Notes under the pieces: model-generated
Told to the model about the DNA's origin: nothing
The model's database searches: none
The model's input: the letters and a program-made list of their open reading frames with translations, nothing else
Program-made: the position numbers and the translations under genes
NCBI RefSeq assembly: GCF_025515205.1
Contig: NZ_JAOPFX010000001.1
Coordinates: 1,612,001-1,676,000, forward strand
DNA: 64,000 bases
Direction of reading: 5' to 3'
From: Microbacterium fluvii
GTDB taxonomy: Bacteria > Actinomycetota > Actinomycetes > Actinomycetales > Microbacteriaceae
Shown: piece after piece, positions 1-8,204 of the stretch
Numbering within the stretch: position 1 is the first letter of the stretch
How the letters are laid out: each line of letters opens with the position of its first letter

Positions 1-161
1 AGCCCCTCCTGCTCGAGCCTGTTCAGCGCCTCCCGCACCGGGGTGCGCGAGACGCCGTAGTGGTCGGCGATCCGCGCCTCGACGAGCTGATCGTCGGCGG
101 CGAACCGCCCGGCCACGAGGTCGGAGCGCAGCTGCGTGTGGAGGGAGGCGCGTTCAGTCAT
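1..161 (-). CDS. GntR-family transcriptional regulator, N-terminal part (cut by window edge)
   Basis: Only the first 53 or so codons are inside the window. They read as the winged-helix DNA-binding domain of a GntR regulator, ending in the recognition-helix stretch SRTPVREALNRLEQEGL, which is typical of the FadR/FCD branch. The ATG at 161 is preceded by a GAGGTG ribosome-binding sequence. The gene is divergent from the ECF importer operon that starts at 291, so it is a reasonable candidate to control that operon and itself. The effector domain lies outside the window, so the ligand cannot be inferred. Confidence 0.85.
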   Translation of the reverse strand, partial: MTERASLHTQLRSDLVAGRFAADDQLVEARIADHYGVSRTPVREALNRLEQEG

Positions 162-170
162 CACCTCAAC

Positions 171-178
171 TGTATACA
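171..178. promoter_or_regulatory. Putative GntR operator (TGTATACA)
   Basis: A perfect 8-bp palindrome TGTATACA lies ten bases upstream of the GntR start codon in the divergent region, with a related half-site (CTGCATAC) near 191-198. Sites with a GTATAC core are common for FadR/FCD-type GntR proteins. The link to the neighbouring regulator is an inference from position. Confidence 0.45.
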
Positions 179-290
179 TCTAGGCCCCCACTGCATACGC
201 CAGCTACACATGACGACACATTTGCACACCGATCACTCCCGCCGACGCATACTTGAGCGTCCCGAACCCGCTCCGCACCGAGGAAGCACC

Positions 291-935
291 ATGACCGACC
301 AGCAGACCACCACCCGCGGCGAGACCTCCGCGGTCGCCGCGCCCGCTCCCAGCCTGCTGCGCTGGCGTGTCATCGACATCGTCGTGGCCAGCGTCGTCGC
401 CGTCGCCGCCGGCCTCGTCTTCGTGCTGTGGAACATCGCCTCCAACCCGATCAGCGCTCCGCTGAGCGCACTGCTGCCGGGGCTGCAGGGACTCGTCGCC
501 GGCGGGTGGCTCTTCGCCGGCGTGCTCACGGCCCTCATCATCCGCAAGCCCGGCGCCGCCCTGTACGGCGAGCTGCTCGCCGCGAGCGTGTCGGCCCTCG
601 TCGGCAACCAGTGGGGCGTGCTGACCCTCGAGTCGGGCCTCGTGCAGGGCCTGGGCGCCGAGATCGTCTTCGCGGTCTTCCTCTACAAGCGCTGGAATCT
701 GCCGGTCGCGGTGCTCGCCGGGGCCGTCTCGGGTCTCGCGCTCGCGATCAACGACCTCATCCTCTGGTACCCGGGCTCGGGCACCGCGTTCACCGTGATC
801 TACACCGTCTCGGCGATCGTCTCCGGCGCTCTCATCGCCGGCGTGCTGTCGTGGTTCGTGGTCAAGTGGATCGCCAAGACCGGAGCCCTCAGCCGCTTCG
901 CCGCAGGTCGCGAGGCCCGCACGGCCGGTCGATGA
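291..935 (+). CDS. ykoE: ECF transporter substrate-binding (S) component, YkoE family
   Basis: A 214-residue integral membrane protein with about five or six hydrophobic segments after a short polar N-terminus. It resembles YkoE, the S component that binds hydroxymethylpyrimidine or thiamine in YkoEDC transporters (family knowledge). It is followed by a double ATPase and a T component, which is the expected YkoEDC order. The ATG at 291 is chosen because it follows AGGAAGC and gives a normal family length; the longer reading from 60 runs back through the divergent regulator. No TPP-riboswitch consensus (CTGAGA or ACCTGA) is present in 162-290, so thiamine control by a riboswitch is not supported. 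Confidence 0.8.
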   Translation: MTDQQTTTRGETSAVAAPAPSLLRWRVIDIVVASVVAVAAGLVFVLWNIASNPISAPLSALLPGLQGLVAGGWLFAGVLTALIIRKPGAALYGELLAASVSALVGNQWGVLTLESGLVQGLGAEIVFAVFLYKRWNLPVAVLAGAVSGLALAINDLILWYPGSGTAFTVIYTVSAIVSGALIAGVLSWFVVKWIAKTGALSRFAAGREARTAGR

Positions 936-2425
936 CGGCGGCTGCAGCAGCCCCGGCCCGCGGGGCGCAGATCAGCGCCGCGGGCTGGGGCTGGCGCCAC
1001 GCCGGCCGCGACGACTGGGCGGTCGAGGGGCTCGACCTGCGCATCGGCGCGGGCGAGCACGTGCTGCTGCTCGGGCCCTCGGGCGCCGGCAAGTCGACGC
1101 TGCTCCACGGCATCGCGGGCCTGCTCGGCGGCCACGAAGACGGCGACGAGACCGGCGCTCTGCTGGTCGACGGCGCCCGACCTGCGCAGCGCCGCGACCG
1201 CATCGGCATGGTGCTGCAGGACCCCGATTCGCAGGTGATCCTCTCCCGCGTGGGCGACGACGTCGCGTTCGGCATGGAGAACCTGCGCGTACCACGAGGG
1301 AGCATCTGGGCGCGCGTGCGCACGGCCCTCGCCCGCGTGGGTCTGGTCGCCCCCGACGATCACGACACCTCCGAGCTGTCGGGCGGGCAGAAGCAGCGCC
1401 TCGCCCTCGCGGGGGTCATCGCCATGGAGCCCGGCCTCATCCTCCTCGACGAGCCGACGGCGAACCTCGACCCGGCCGGCGTGCGGGAGGTGCGGGATGC
1501 TGTCGCCGCCGTCGCCGACGAGACCGGCGCGACGCTCGTCGTCATCGAGCACCGCACCGAGATCTGGCTGCCGGTCGTCGACCGCGCCGTCGTCTTCGGC
1601 GAAGGAGGCATCATCGCCGACGGCCCCGCCGCCGCCACGATCGAGCGGGAACGGGAGCGGCTGCTGGCCGCAGGAGTCTGGGTGCCCGGCGCGCCCCTCC
1701 CCCGGCTGCAGCGCACCCGCAGCGCCGACGATCGGGTCGTCCTGACCGCATCCACTCTCGCCGTCGGGTATCCGTCGGCGACCCACCTGCCGCCGCGCTT
1801 CGACTTCGAGATCCGCCGCGGGCGCACCACGGTGGTCACCGGTCCCAACGGCGCGGGCAAGTCGACGCTGGCGCTCACCCTCGGCGGCCTCATCCCCGCC
1901 GCGGCGGGCGAGCTGGCCGCATCCGCCGACTTCGCCCCCGATCCGCGCCGGCCAGCTCCCGCGACCTGGAAGTCGCGCGAGCTGCTCACTCGCATCGGCA
2001 GCGTCTTCCAAGACCCCGAGCACCAGTTCCTCGCCGCCACCGTGCGCGACGAGCTGGCGATCGGACCCCGCGCGCTGAAGTTCGACGACGCGCGCATCGC
2101 CGAGATCACCGACGACCTGCTGCGCCGCCTGCGCCTGGGCCACCTGGCCGACGCGAACCCCTACACGCTCTCGGGCGGCGAGAAGCGGCGGCTGTCTGTG
2201 GCCACGGTGCTCGCCACCGCGCCGAGCCTCATCGTGCTCGACGAGCCGACCTTCGGGCAGGACAGACGCACGTGGGAAGAGCTCGTGCGCCTCATCGCCG
2301 GGATCGTCGACGCCGGCACCGCCGTGGTCGCCGTCACCCACGACGAGGAGTTCGCCGAGCTGCTCGCCGACGACCGCATCGAACTGCCCGCGTGGGCGAG
2401 CGCCGAGGAGGTGGTCGTGCGATGA
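932..2425 (+). CDS. ykoD: ECF transporter duplicated ATPase, YkoD type
   Basis: A 497-residue protein with two fused ABC ATPase domains. The first has Walker A GPSGAGKST near residue 49, signature LSGGQKQRLA and Walker B LILLDEPTAN. The second has Walker A GPNGAGKST near residue 308, signature LSGGEKRRLS and Walker B LIVLDEPT. It energises import by the ECF complex at the inner face of the membrane. The start overlaps the ykoE stop (ATGA) and its stop overlaps the next start, so the three transporter genes are translationally coupled. Confidence 0.88.
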   Translation: MTAAAAAPARGAQISAAGWGWRHAGRDDWAVEGLDLRIGAGEHVLLLGPSGAGKSTLLHGIAGLLGGHEDGDETGALLVDGARPAQRRDRIGMVLQDPDSQVILSRVGDDVAFGMENLRVPRGSIWARVRTALARVGLVAPDDHDTSELSGGQKQRLALAGVIAMEPGLILLDEPTANLDPAGVREVRDAVAAVADETGATLVVIEHRTEIWLPVVDRAVVFGEGGIIADGPAAATIERERERLLAAGVWVPGAPLPRLQRTRSADDRVVLTASTLAVGYPSATHLPPRFDFEIRRGRTTVVTGPNGAGKSTLALTLGGLIPAAAGELAASADFAPDPRRPAPATWKSRELLTRIGSVFQDPEHQFLAATVRDELAIGPRALKFDDARIAEITDDLLRRLRLGHLADANPYTLSGGEKRRLSVATVLATAPSLIVLDEPTFGQDRRTWEELVRLIAGIVDAGTAVVAVTHDEEFAELLADDRIELPAWASAEEVVVR

Positions 2426-3192
2426 CCGTCGCCCTGGTCGACGTCACCCGCGCCAACCCCGTCGCGAGGCTGCTCTCGGCGCTGCTGATCGCCGTCGCGC
2501 TCGTCTTCAGCATCGACTGGGTGTCGGCTCTGACCGCCCTCGTGCTCGAGACGATCGTGCTGCTGACCAGCGGCATCGCGCTGCGCAAGTTCGTGCAGCG
2601 GAGCCTCCCCGTCGTGATCGCGGCGTTCTTCACCGCGGTCACGATCCTGCTCTACGGACAGGCCAGCGGCACCGTGCACGCGCAGTTCCTCCTCATCGTC
2701 GTCAGCGACGGCTCGATCGCGCTGGCCGCGGCCACCTTCCTGCGGGTGCTGGCGATCGGCCTTCCGTCGATCCTGCTGTTCCTCGACATCGACCCCACCG
2801 ATCTCGCCGACGGTCTCGCGCAGATCCTGCGGCTGCCGGCGCGCTTCGTGCTCGGTGCGCTGGCCGGCTTCCGGCTGATCGGGCTGCTGCAGCACGACTG
2901 GCAGTACCTCGGCTACGCGCGCCGCGCGCGCGGCGTCGCCGATCACGGTCGCGTGCGCCGATGGGCGGGGCAGGCGTTCGCGCTGCTCGTGTTCGCGGTG
3001 CGCCGCGGATCGAAGCTCGCCACCGCGATGGAGGCGCGCGGCTTCGGCGCCTACCCCGACCGCACGTGGGCACGCGTGTCGACGCTGTCGCGCGCCGACA
3101 TCGTCGTGATCGCGCTCGGCGCGCTCATCGGCATCCTCTCGATCGCCGCGGCGGTCACGGCAGGCACGTGGAGCTTCATCGGTGCTCGCTGA
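2422..3192 (+). CDS. ykoC: ECF transporter transmembrane (T) component, YkoC type
   Basis: A 256-residue membrane protein with several hydrophobic helices. It carries the two Ala-Arg-Gly motifs that couple T components to the ATPases: RRARGVADHG and AMEARGFGAYP in the C-terminal half. It completes the ECF importer with the two preceding genes. ATG at 2422 overlaps the ykoD stop by four bases. The S partner indicates a pyrimidine or thiamine substrate, but the T component alone says nothing about specificity. Confidence 0.85.
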   Translation: MTVALVDVTRANPVARLLSALLIAVALVFSIDWVSALTALVLETIVLLTSGIALRKFVQRSLPVVIAAFFTAVTILLYGQASGTVHAQFLLIVVSDGSIALAAATFLRVLAIGLPSILLFLDIDPTDLADGLAQILRLPARFVLGALAGFRLIGLLQHDWQYLGYARRARGVADHGRVRRWAGQAFALLVFAVRRGSKLATAMEARGFGAYPDRTWARVSTLSRADIVVIALGALIGILSIAAAVTAGTWSFIGAR

Positions 3193-3736
3193 CCTCCTCA
3201 CCGCGTTCGACGGCGCGCGCACGCTCCTCATCGACGGCCGCTCGGGCTCGGGCAAGTCGAGCCTCGCGGCAGCGATCGCCGCCGCGCGCCCCGGCACCGT
3301 CGTCGTGCGCCTCGACGACATCTATCCGGGCTGGGACGGCCTGCAGTGGGCGAGCGACCACGTGCGCGCGTCACTGCTCGAACCGCGCGCACAGGGCGAT
3401 GCCGGGCGCTGGCGCGCGTGGAACTGGGCCGGCTCCTCCCCCGCGGACTGGAGCACCGTCACGGCCGATTCCGCCCTGATCGTCGAGGGCGTCGGCGCGC
3501 TCACCCCTGCGAACCGCGCCCTCGCCGACCTCGCCGTGTGGGTCGACGCGCCCGACGACGTGCGCAAGCGTCGCGCCCTCGCCCGCGACGGTGCGACCTA
3601 TGTGCCGCACTGGGACCGCTGGGCCGCGCACGAAGACCGCTTCATCGCCGCCCACCGTCCGCAGGACGCCGCCGACCTCATCGCCCACGCCGCCGACGGC
3701 GGCTTCCGCCTCATCCCCACCGGAGTGACCGTATGA
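3182..3736 (+). CDS. P-loop kinase, uridine-kinase-like
   Basis: A 184-residue nucleotide-binding protein with a clear Walker A (IDGRSGSGKSS, near residue 19), an LDDIYPGWDG segment typical of the uridine/phosphoribulokinase-like fold, and an acidic strand LIVEGVGAL. It starts with GTG at 3182, inside the end of the T-component gene (11-base overlap), and its stop overlaps the next start. Phosphorylation of the imported pyrimidine or a related small molecule would fit the operon, but this is inference. It could equally be a generic nucleoside kinase. Confidence 0.75.
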   Translation: MLADLLTAFDGARTLLIDGRSGSGKSSLAAAIAAARPGTVVVRLDDIYPGWDGLQWASDHVRASLLEPRAQGDAGRWRAWNWAGSSPADWSTVTADSALIVEGVGALTPANRALADLAVWVDAPDDVRKRRALARDGATYVPHWDRWAAHEDRFIAAHRPQDAADLIAHAADGGFRLIPTGVTV

Positions 3737-4647
3737 CCCGCCTGAGCCTCGCCCTCGAGTACTTCCACCCGTGGCCCAACTCGGTGGGCTTCTACGTCGC
3801 CCGTGATCAGGGCTGGTACCGCGACGCCGGCATCGAACTCGAGATCCGCACCGTCGACCCCGGCATCGGCGACACGCTCGAGCACCTCGTCACGGGCCGC
3901 GCCGACCTGGGCATCTTCCCGACCAACCGCCTGCTCGTGCGGCGCGAACTCGGCCAGCCGCTGCGAGCCGTCGCCGCCGTCAATCAGCGCGGACTCGAGA
4001 CCGTCCGCACACTCGAGAGCTCCGGCATCCGCTCGCTCGCCGACCTCGCCGGCCGCCGCCTCGCCCTCAACCCCACGCCGCGGGGACTCGCGATCGTGCG
4101 CGACCTCGTCGCGCGGGCAGGCGGCGACCCCGACGCCGTCGAGATCGTCGACGCGGGGGCACGCGAACTCACCGCCGACGATCTCGAGGCGGGGCTGGCC
4201 GATGCGACCTTCGGCTCGTACTGGTCGTGGGACATCCTGCTCTCGGAACGCGCCGACCGCCCCGAGCGGGTGTGGCGCGTCGACGACGAGCTCGGCATCC
4301 GCTATCACAGCTATCTGCTCGGGGGCCGCGACGATCGGCTCGACCCCGGCCTGGTCGCCGCCTTCGTCGAGGCGACCGCGGCGGGCTTCACCCACGCCGC
4401 GGCGCATCAGGCCGAGGCGGCTGCGCTGTTCGCGACGGTGACGCCCTATTTCGCGGATGCCGTCATCCGCCGCTCCGTCGAGCTCATCGCCCCGACGTGG
4501 TTCCACGACGGCACGTGGGGTGAGATCAGAGGCGAGGCGATGGAGCCCTACGCGCAGTGGCTCGTCTCGCACGGGATCCTGCAGCATCCGCTGGCGTGGA
4601 CCGACGCGATCGCGCCGCTGTCTGGCGCCGCGGAGACAGCCGCATGA
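3733..4647 (+). CDS. THI5/NMT1-like (periplasmic-binding-protein fold) protein without signal peptide
   Basis: A 304-residue protein of the NMT1/THI5-like family, starting MTRLSLALEYFHPWPNSVGF with the typical family opening (target strand, then GWYRDAGIELEI). Bacterial members such as ThiY are usually lipoproteins that bind pyrimidine precursors for ABC importers. Here there is no signal peptide, no lipobox and no cysteine anywhere. The cysteine-rich CCCFC iron motif of fungal Thi5 is also absent, so the suicide HMP-P synthase role is not supported. Overlapping starts and stops place it firmly in the ECF operon. Its role (carrier, enzyme or sensor) is open. Confidence 0.72.
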   Translation: MTRLSLALEYFHPWPNSVGFYVARDQGWYRDAGIELEIRTVDPGIGDTLEHLVTGRADLGIFPTNRLLVRRELGQPLRAVAAVNQRGLETVRTLESSGIRSLADLAGRRLALNPTPRGLAIVRDLVARAGGDPDAVEIVDAGARELTADDLEAGLADATFGSYWSWDILLSERADRPERVWRVDDELGIRYHSYLLGGRDDRLDPGLVAAFVEATAAGFTHAAAHQAEAAALFATVTPYFADAVIRRSVELIAPTWFHDGTWGEIRGEAMEPYAQWLVSHGILQHPLAWTDAIAPLSGAAETAA

Positions 4648-5513
4648 GTGCGGTCTTCGTCTCTGCGGCCGAGCTGCGCTCCGAACTCGCCGGCGCCACG
4701 CCCCCCATCGTCTTCGACGCGACCCTCGTGCTGCGCCGGCCGCGGCACGACGGCGACTTCACCGCAGAGAGCGGGCGCGCACGGTGGGCGGCCGGCCATA
4801 TCCCCGGGTCGCGCCACGTGGCGATCGACTCCGAGTTCTCGGTGCCGCACCCCGTCACCCACGACCACCACCCCGAGCCGCAGCAGCTGGCCGATCGGCT
4901 CGCGGCCCTCGGCGTCGCCCTCGGCGACCGCGTCGTCGCGTACGACACCGTCGGCGGGCTGTGGGCGGCGCGGCTCTGGTATCTGCTGTCGGGCATCGGC
5001 GTCGACGCGCGCGTGCTCGACGGCGGCCTGGCCGCGTGGCGCGACGCCGAGGGCCCGGTGAGCGACGACGACGCCCCCGCACGGCCTCCCGTCGCACCGT
5101 GGCCCGCGCGAGCGATCCGCCCGCAGTGGGTCGAGCGCGACGAGATCGTCGCGCTGCCGCCGCACGGCAACCTCGTCTGCGGGCTCGGCCGCGCCGCGTT
5201 CGCCGGCGCCGAGCCGACCCGATATCACCGCCGCGGACACATCCCGGGGAGCGTCAACGTGCCGGCCCGTGAGCTGTTCGACGACGACGGACGCGTGCGC
5301 TCCCCCGACGAGATCCGCGACGCCTTCGCGGCGGAAGGCGTCGACCTCGACGCGGAGGTGCTGCTGTACTGCGGCGGCGGCATCTCGGCCACCGCGAACG
5401 CCCTCGCCCTCGCGCACGCCGGCGTCGATGACGTGCGTGTCTACGACGGGTCGCTCGAGGAGTGGAGCGCCGATCCCGTGCTCCCGCTCGTGACGCTCGC
5501 GCCTGCGCTCTGA
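4644..5513 (+). CDS. Sulfurtransferase with two rhodanese domains
   Basis: A 289-residue tandem rhodanese. The N-terminal domain is structural and has no active-site cysteine. The C-terminal domain carries the catalytic loop YCGGGISA near residue 240, closer to the CGSGVTA loop of mercaptopyruvate sulfurtransferases than to the CRxGxT loop of thiosulfate-type enzymes. It is the last gene of the overlapping operon (ATGA with the preceding gene). Sulfur delivery would suit thiamine or thiazole metabolism, but that link is only contextual. Confidence 0.85.
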   Translation: MSAVFVSAAELRSELAGATPPIVFDATLVLRRPRHDGDFTAESGRARWAAGHIPGSRHVAIDSEFSVPHPVTHDHHPEPQQLADRLAALGVALGDRVVAYDTVGGLWAARLWYLLSGIGVDARVLDGGLAAWRDAEGPVSDDDAPARPPVAPWPARAIRPQWVERDEIVALPPHGNLVCGLGRAAFAGAEPTRYHRRGHIPGSVNVPARELFDDDGRVRSPDEIRDAFAAEGVDLDAEVLLYCGGGISATANALALAHAGVDDVRVYDGSLEEWSADPVLPLVTLAPAL

Positions 5514-5535
5514 GGCGCGCGCCGCATGGCGCGCG

Positions 5536-5967
5536 TCAGCCGGCCGCGCGGTCGGTTCCGCCGTATGGCTCCTCGTGCAGGCCCTGCAGCGCGTTGGACA
5601 GGGTCGGCACTCCGGCGCGCAGGCGCGCGTCGAGCGCGGCGAGGCGCACCTCGGCCTCGGCCAGCGCACGGCGCCCCTTCGCCGTCACCCGCAGATCGGA
5701 AGCCGCCCCGGCGTGCGACATGTCGTCGCGGGCGAGCCCGTCGTTCACGAGTGCACGAACGGCGGTGTGCGCCGTCTGCACCGTGATCTGCGAGCGCCGC
5801 GCGAGCTCCGAGAACGAGATCCCCGGGGTCGCATCGATGTGCGCGAGCAGGCCGTACTTGCGGGTCGTCAGCCCCAGGTCCTTCAGCGCAGCGCCCAGCT
5901 GCGCGTCCCACACGCTCGACACCGTCAGCAGAGCGATGACGGGGCTGAAGGGCGGGCGCTCTGGCAT
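5536..5967 (-). CDS. MarR-family transcriptional regulator
   Basis: A winged-helix regulator of 143 residues counted from the ATG at 5967 (146 from the ATG at 5976). The recognition region reads ISFSELARRSQITVQTAHTA and is followed by the wing. I prefer 5967 because a TACCAT hexamer lies exactly seven bases before it, which would give a leaderless mRNA. It is divergent from the methyltransferase at 6032, 64 bp away, and convergent with the rhodanese gene. Ligand and targets are not evident. Confidence 0.85.
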   Translation of the reverse strand: MPERPPFSPVIALLTVSSVWDAQLGAALKDLGLTTRKYGLLAHIDATPGISFSELARRSQITVQTAHTAVRALVNDGLARDDMSHAGAASDLRVTAKGRRALAEAEVRLAALDARLRAGVPTLSNALQGLHEEPYGGTDRAAG

Positions 5968-5974
5968 GGCTCTC

Positions 5975-5980
5975 ATGGTA
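5975..5980 (-). promoter_or_regulatory. -10 hexamer TACCAT for the MarR gene (leaderless)
   Basis: On the minus strand TACCAT is followed by seven bases and then the ATG at 5967, so transcription would start at or next to the start codon. Confidence 0.45.
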
Positions 5981-6019
5981 TCGACCCCGACCCCTTCGCG
6001 GCGGTGCCGCGCGGCGCAT

Positions 6020-6025
6020 TACCGT
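6020..6025 (+). promoter_or_regulatory. -10 hexamer TACCGT for the methyltransferase (leaderless)
   Basis: TACCGT is followed by exactly six bases and the GTG at 6032. No Shine-Dalgarno sequence fits better than this spacing. Confidence 0.5.
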
Positions 6026-6031
6026 GGGCAG

Positions 6032-7141
6032 GTGACCTTCCCCTTCGATGCCCTGCGCCGGTGGCCCGACATCGAAGCGCCCGAGCTTGTCGCGGCGGAT
6101 GCTGCCGACCGCCTCATCCTCGACGAATCGGCGTCGGCGCGGGCCGGGCTCGGGGCGGAGGAGTTCGTCGTCATCGGCGACGCGTACGGTGCACTCACCC
6201 TCGGCGCGGCGGCCGCGGGGGTCACCGGCATCCGCGTGCATCAGGATCCCCTCACCGGCGAGCAGGCCCTCGCGGCCAATGCGGCCGCCCTCGGCGGCGC
6301 GGAGGCGTTCCGCTCGCTGCCGCTCGAGCCCGCGCTCGTGCGCGGCGCCCGCGTCGTGCTACTGCGCCTCCCCCGCTCGCTCGACGCGCTCGACGACATC
6401 GCGGGGCTCATCGCGGCGCACGCCGCGCCCGACGTCACGGTGTTCGCCGGCGGCCGCCTCAAGCACATGACGGTCGCGATGAACGGTGTGCTCGGCCGGA
6501 GGTTCGCGCGGCTGGATGTCACCCACGCGCGCCAGAAGTCGCGTGTGCTCGTCGCCCGCGAACCGCACGACGGCGTCGATCCGCAGCCGCGGCGCTCCGA
6601 GCACGACGGACTCGTCGTCTGCGCCTACGGCGGGGCCTTCGCCGGTTCCGCGATCGACATCGGCACGCGTCTGCTGCTCGAACACCTGCCCGCAGCGATC
6701 GACGGTGACGGGATGCTGGTCGATCTCGCGTGCGGGACGGGTGTGATCGCGACGCGGCTCGCGCTGCAGCATCCGTCTCGACGCGTGCACGCGAGCGATC
6801 AGTCGGCGGCCGCCGTGGCGTCGGCACGCGCGACGGTCGCCGCGAACGGCGTGGCCGACCGAGTGGACGTCGTGCGCGACGACCTGCTGTCGTCACTGCC
6901 CGCTGCCTCGGCCGACTTCGTGGCGCTCAACCCGCCCTTCCACTCCGGCGCGGCCGTGACCGACCTCATCGCCCCCCGGATGTTCGCCGACGCGGCGCGG
7001 GTGCTGCCGCCCGGCGGCGAGCTGTGGGTCGTGTGGAACTCGCCGCTGCGCTACCGCCCCGCACTCGAGCGGCTCGTCGGGCCCACGAGGCAGATCGCGC
7101 GCAACGCCAAGTTCACCGTCACTGCGTCGGTGCGCCGCTGA
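6032..7141 (+). CDS. Class I SAM-dependent methyltransferase, RsmC/RlmG-like
   Basis: A 369-residue protein built like RsmC/RlmG rRNA guanine-N2 methyltransferases. It has a degenerate N-terminal methyltransferase-like half, then a catalytic half with SAM motif I (LVDLACGTGVIATRL, near residue 230) and the substrate motif ALNPPFHSG near residue 300. The NPPF motif indicates methylation of an exocyclic amino nitrogen. The GTG at 6032 is chosen because the upstream reading frame is only the shadow of the divergent regulator and a -10 hexamer sits six bases before this codon. The exact RNA target cannot be read from sequence. Confidence 0.8.
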   Translation: MTFPFDALRRWPDIEAPELVAADAADRLILDESASARAGLGAEEFVVIGDAYGALTLGAAAAGVTGIRVHQDPLTGEQALAANAAALGGAEAFRSLPLEPALVRGARVVLLRLPRSLDALDDIAGLIAAHAAPDVTVFAGGRLKHMTVAMNGVLGRRFARLDVTHARQKSRVLVAREPHDGVDPQPRRSEHDGLVVCAYGGAFAGSAIDIGTRLLLEHLPAAIDGDGMLVDLACGTGVIATRLALQHPSRRVHASDQSAAAVASARATVAANGVADRVDVVRDDLLSSLPAASADFVALNPPFHSGAAVTDLIAPRMFADAARVLPPGGELWVVWNSPLRYRPALERLVGPTRQIARNAKFTVTASVRR

Positions 7142-7169
7142 CGATGCGCGATGCCACAGGTCGGCGGGT

Positions 7170-7175
7170 TATGCT
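7170..7175 (+). promoter_or_regulatory. -10 hexamer TATGCT for the lipoprotein gene (leaderless)
   Basis: TATGCT is followed by seven bases and the GTG at 7183, again consistent with transcription starting at the start codon. Confidence 0.5.
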
Positions 7176-7182
7176 CGCCGAC

Positions 7183-7542
7183 GTGTTCTCCACCGCCCGC
7201 GCCGCCGTGCCCCTGCTCGCCCTGACCGCCGTGCTGCTGGCCGGCTGCTCCGCCGCCTCCGAGGCCACGGCCGCCGAAGTCGCCGAGAAGTGCGGCGGCG
7301 AAGACGCCGGCATCGTCGTCTCGGGCGATGGGATCGCCTACACGCAGGCGCAGGACACCACCGGCGACGCCTACACGTGCCTCCTCGACGAGCTGCTCGA
7401 CGACCAGGCCGACCGCGACGAACTGCTCAGCGCGATCGAGACGGGCGCGAGCGCCCCGCAGACCACGAGCTACGGCGACCTCGCGATCGCGTGGAACAAC
7501 ACCGACGGCACCGACATGTGGATCGCGTTCGACCCGCAGTAG
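7183..7542 (+). CDS. Small lipoprotein of unknown function
   Basis: From GTG 7183 the product is 119 residues with a hydrophobic signal and a lipobox LLAGC, placing the lipidated cysteine near residue 22. The mature part is acidic and short, with two further cysteines that could form a disulfide. In-frame ATGs at 7144 and 7171 are alternatives, but the first lengthens the polar N-terminus and the second lies within the likely -10 hexamer TATGCT. No family recognised. Confidence 0.7.
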   Translation: MFSTARAAVPLLALTAVLLAGCSAASEATAAEVAEKCGGEDAGIVVSGDGIAYTQAQDTTGDAYTCLLDELLDDQADRDELLSAIETGASAPQTTSYGDLAIAWNNTDGTDMWIAFDPQ

Positions 7543-7549
7543 TCGCCGC

Positions 7550-8029
7550 TCAGTCGGTCGTGCTCCGCTCCTGGCGTCGCTCGACGCGCCGCCGGTCGTC
7601 TTCGTGCGCGCCGCGAAGCGCCTCGACCGCGCGATCGAGCGTCGCCGAGTCCGGGTTCACGATGCTCACCCACCCGTAGGCGCCGTAGAGCGGATGCGGG
7701 ATGAACACGTCGACGGCGCTGTAGTCCACCGCTGCATCGTCGGCCTGCTCGGGGGCGCGACCGATCAGCTCGGTGAAGACGGCCGATCCGACATGGATGT
7801 TCAGCCGCCAGCGGTCGGGGGCGCCGAGGCGCGACTCCTCGTCGTCGGGGTAGTCCTTCGTCACGATCGTCGCGTACGGCTGACGGTTGCGCGGCACCTC
7901 CCCGTCGGGCGCGTAGTAGAAGAAGTGATCGCCCCACGAGATCTCGGGGTGCTCGCTGCCCGGCCCGGGGGCGAGCTCGAGGATGCCGTCGAATGCGCGG
8001 ACGGCGGTGAGGATCGGGGTCATCGACAT
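7550..8029 (-). CDS. DUF6194-family protein
   Basis: A 159-residue cytoplasmic protein. It shows the pattern I associate with DUF6194: SWGDHFFYY, PYATIVTKDYPDDEESRL, an RLNIHVG strand and a late HPLYGAYGWVSIVNP segment, ending in a charged Arg/Asp/Glu tail. Function unknown. The ATG at 8029 gives MSMTP; the internal ATG at 8023 is an alternative. The gene converges with the lipoprotein gene, seven bases apart. Confidence 0.75.
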   Translation of the reverse strand: MSMTPILTAVRAFDGILELAPGPGSEHPEISWGDHFFYYAPDGEVPRNRQPYATIVTKDYPDDEESRLGAPDRWRLNIHVGSAVFTELIGRAPEQADDAAVDYSAVDVFIPHPLYGAYGWVSIVNPDSATLDRAVEALRGAHEDDRRRVERRQERSTTD

Positions 8030-8204
8030 GACTCCAGTGTGCTCTCGTGCCCGCTCTGCCGCCGCGCCGCACGGCAAGAGCACTCGGCATACCGCGGATG
8101 CGGTACGCCCCTGCCTGCGCCAGGGCGACGCGACGAGCCAGGGGGCGAAGCGAAGGTTGGTGATGCGGGCCTCGCTCGCGCCGCTTGTCGAAAGGACGTC
8201 CCCC

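Noticed and set aside
162-290. TPP riboswitch ahead of the YkoEDC operon
   Set aside because: No CTGAGA or ACCTGA-type conserved loops are present on the plus strand; the region instead holds a GntR-type palindrome.
5514-5535. Terminator between the rhodanese and MarR genes
   Set aside because: GGCGCGC/GCGCGC repeats can pair, but the space is 22 bp, the pairing is imperfect and there is no T-tract; not strong enough to list.
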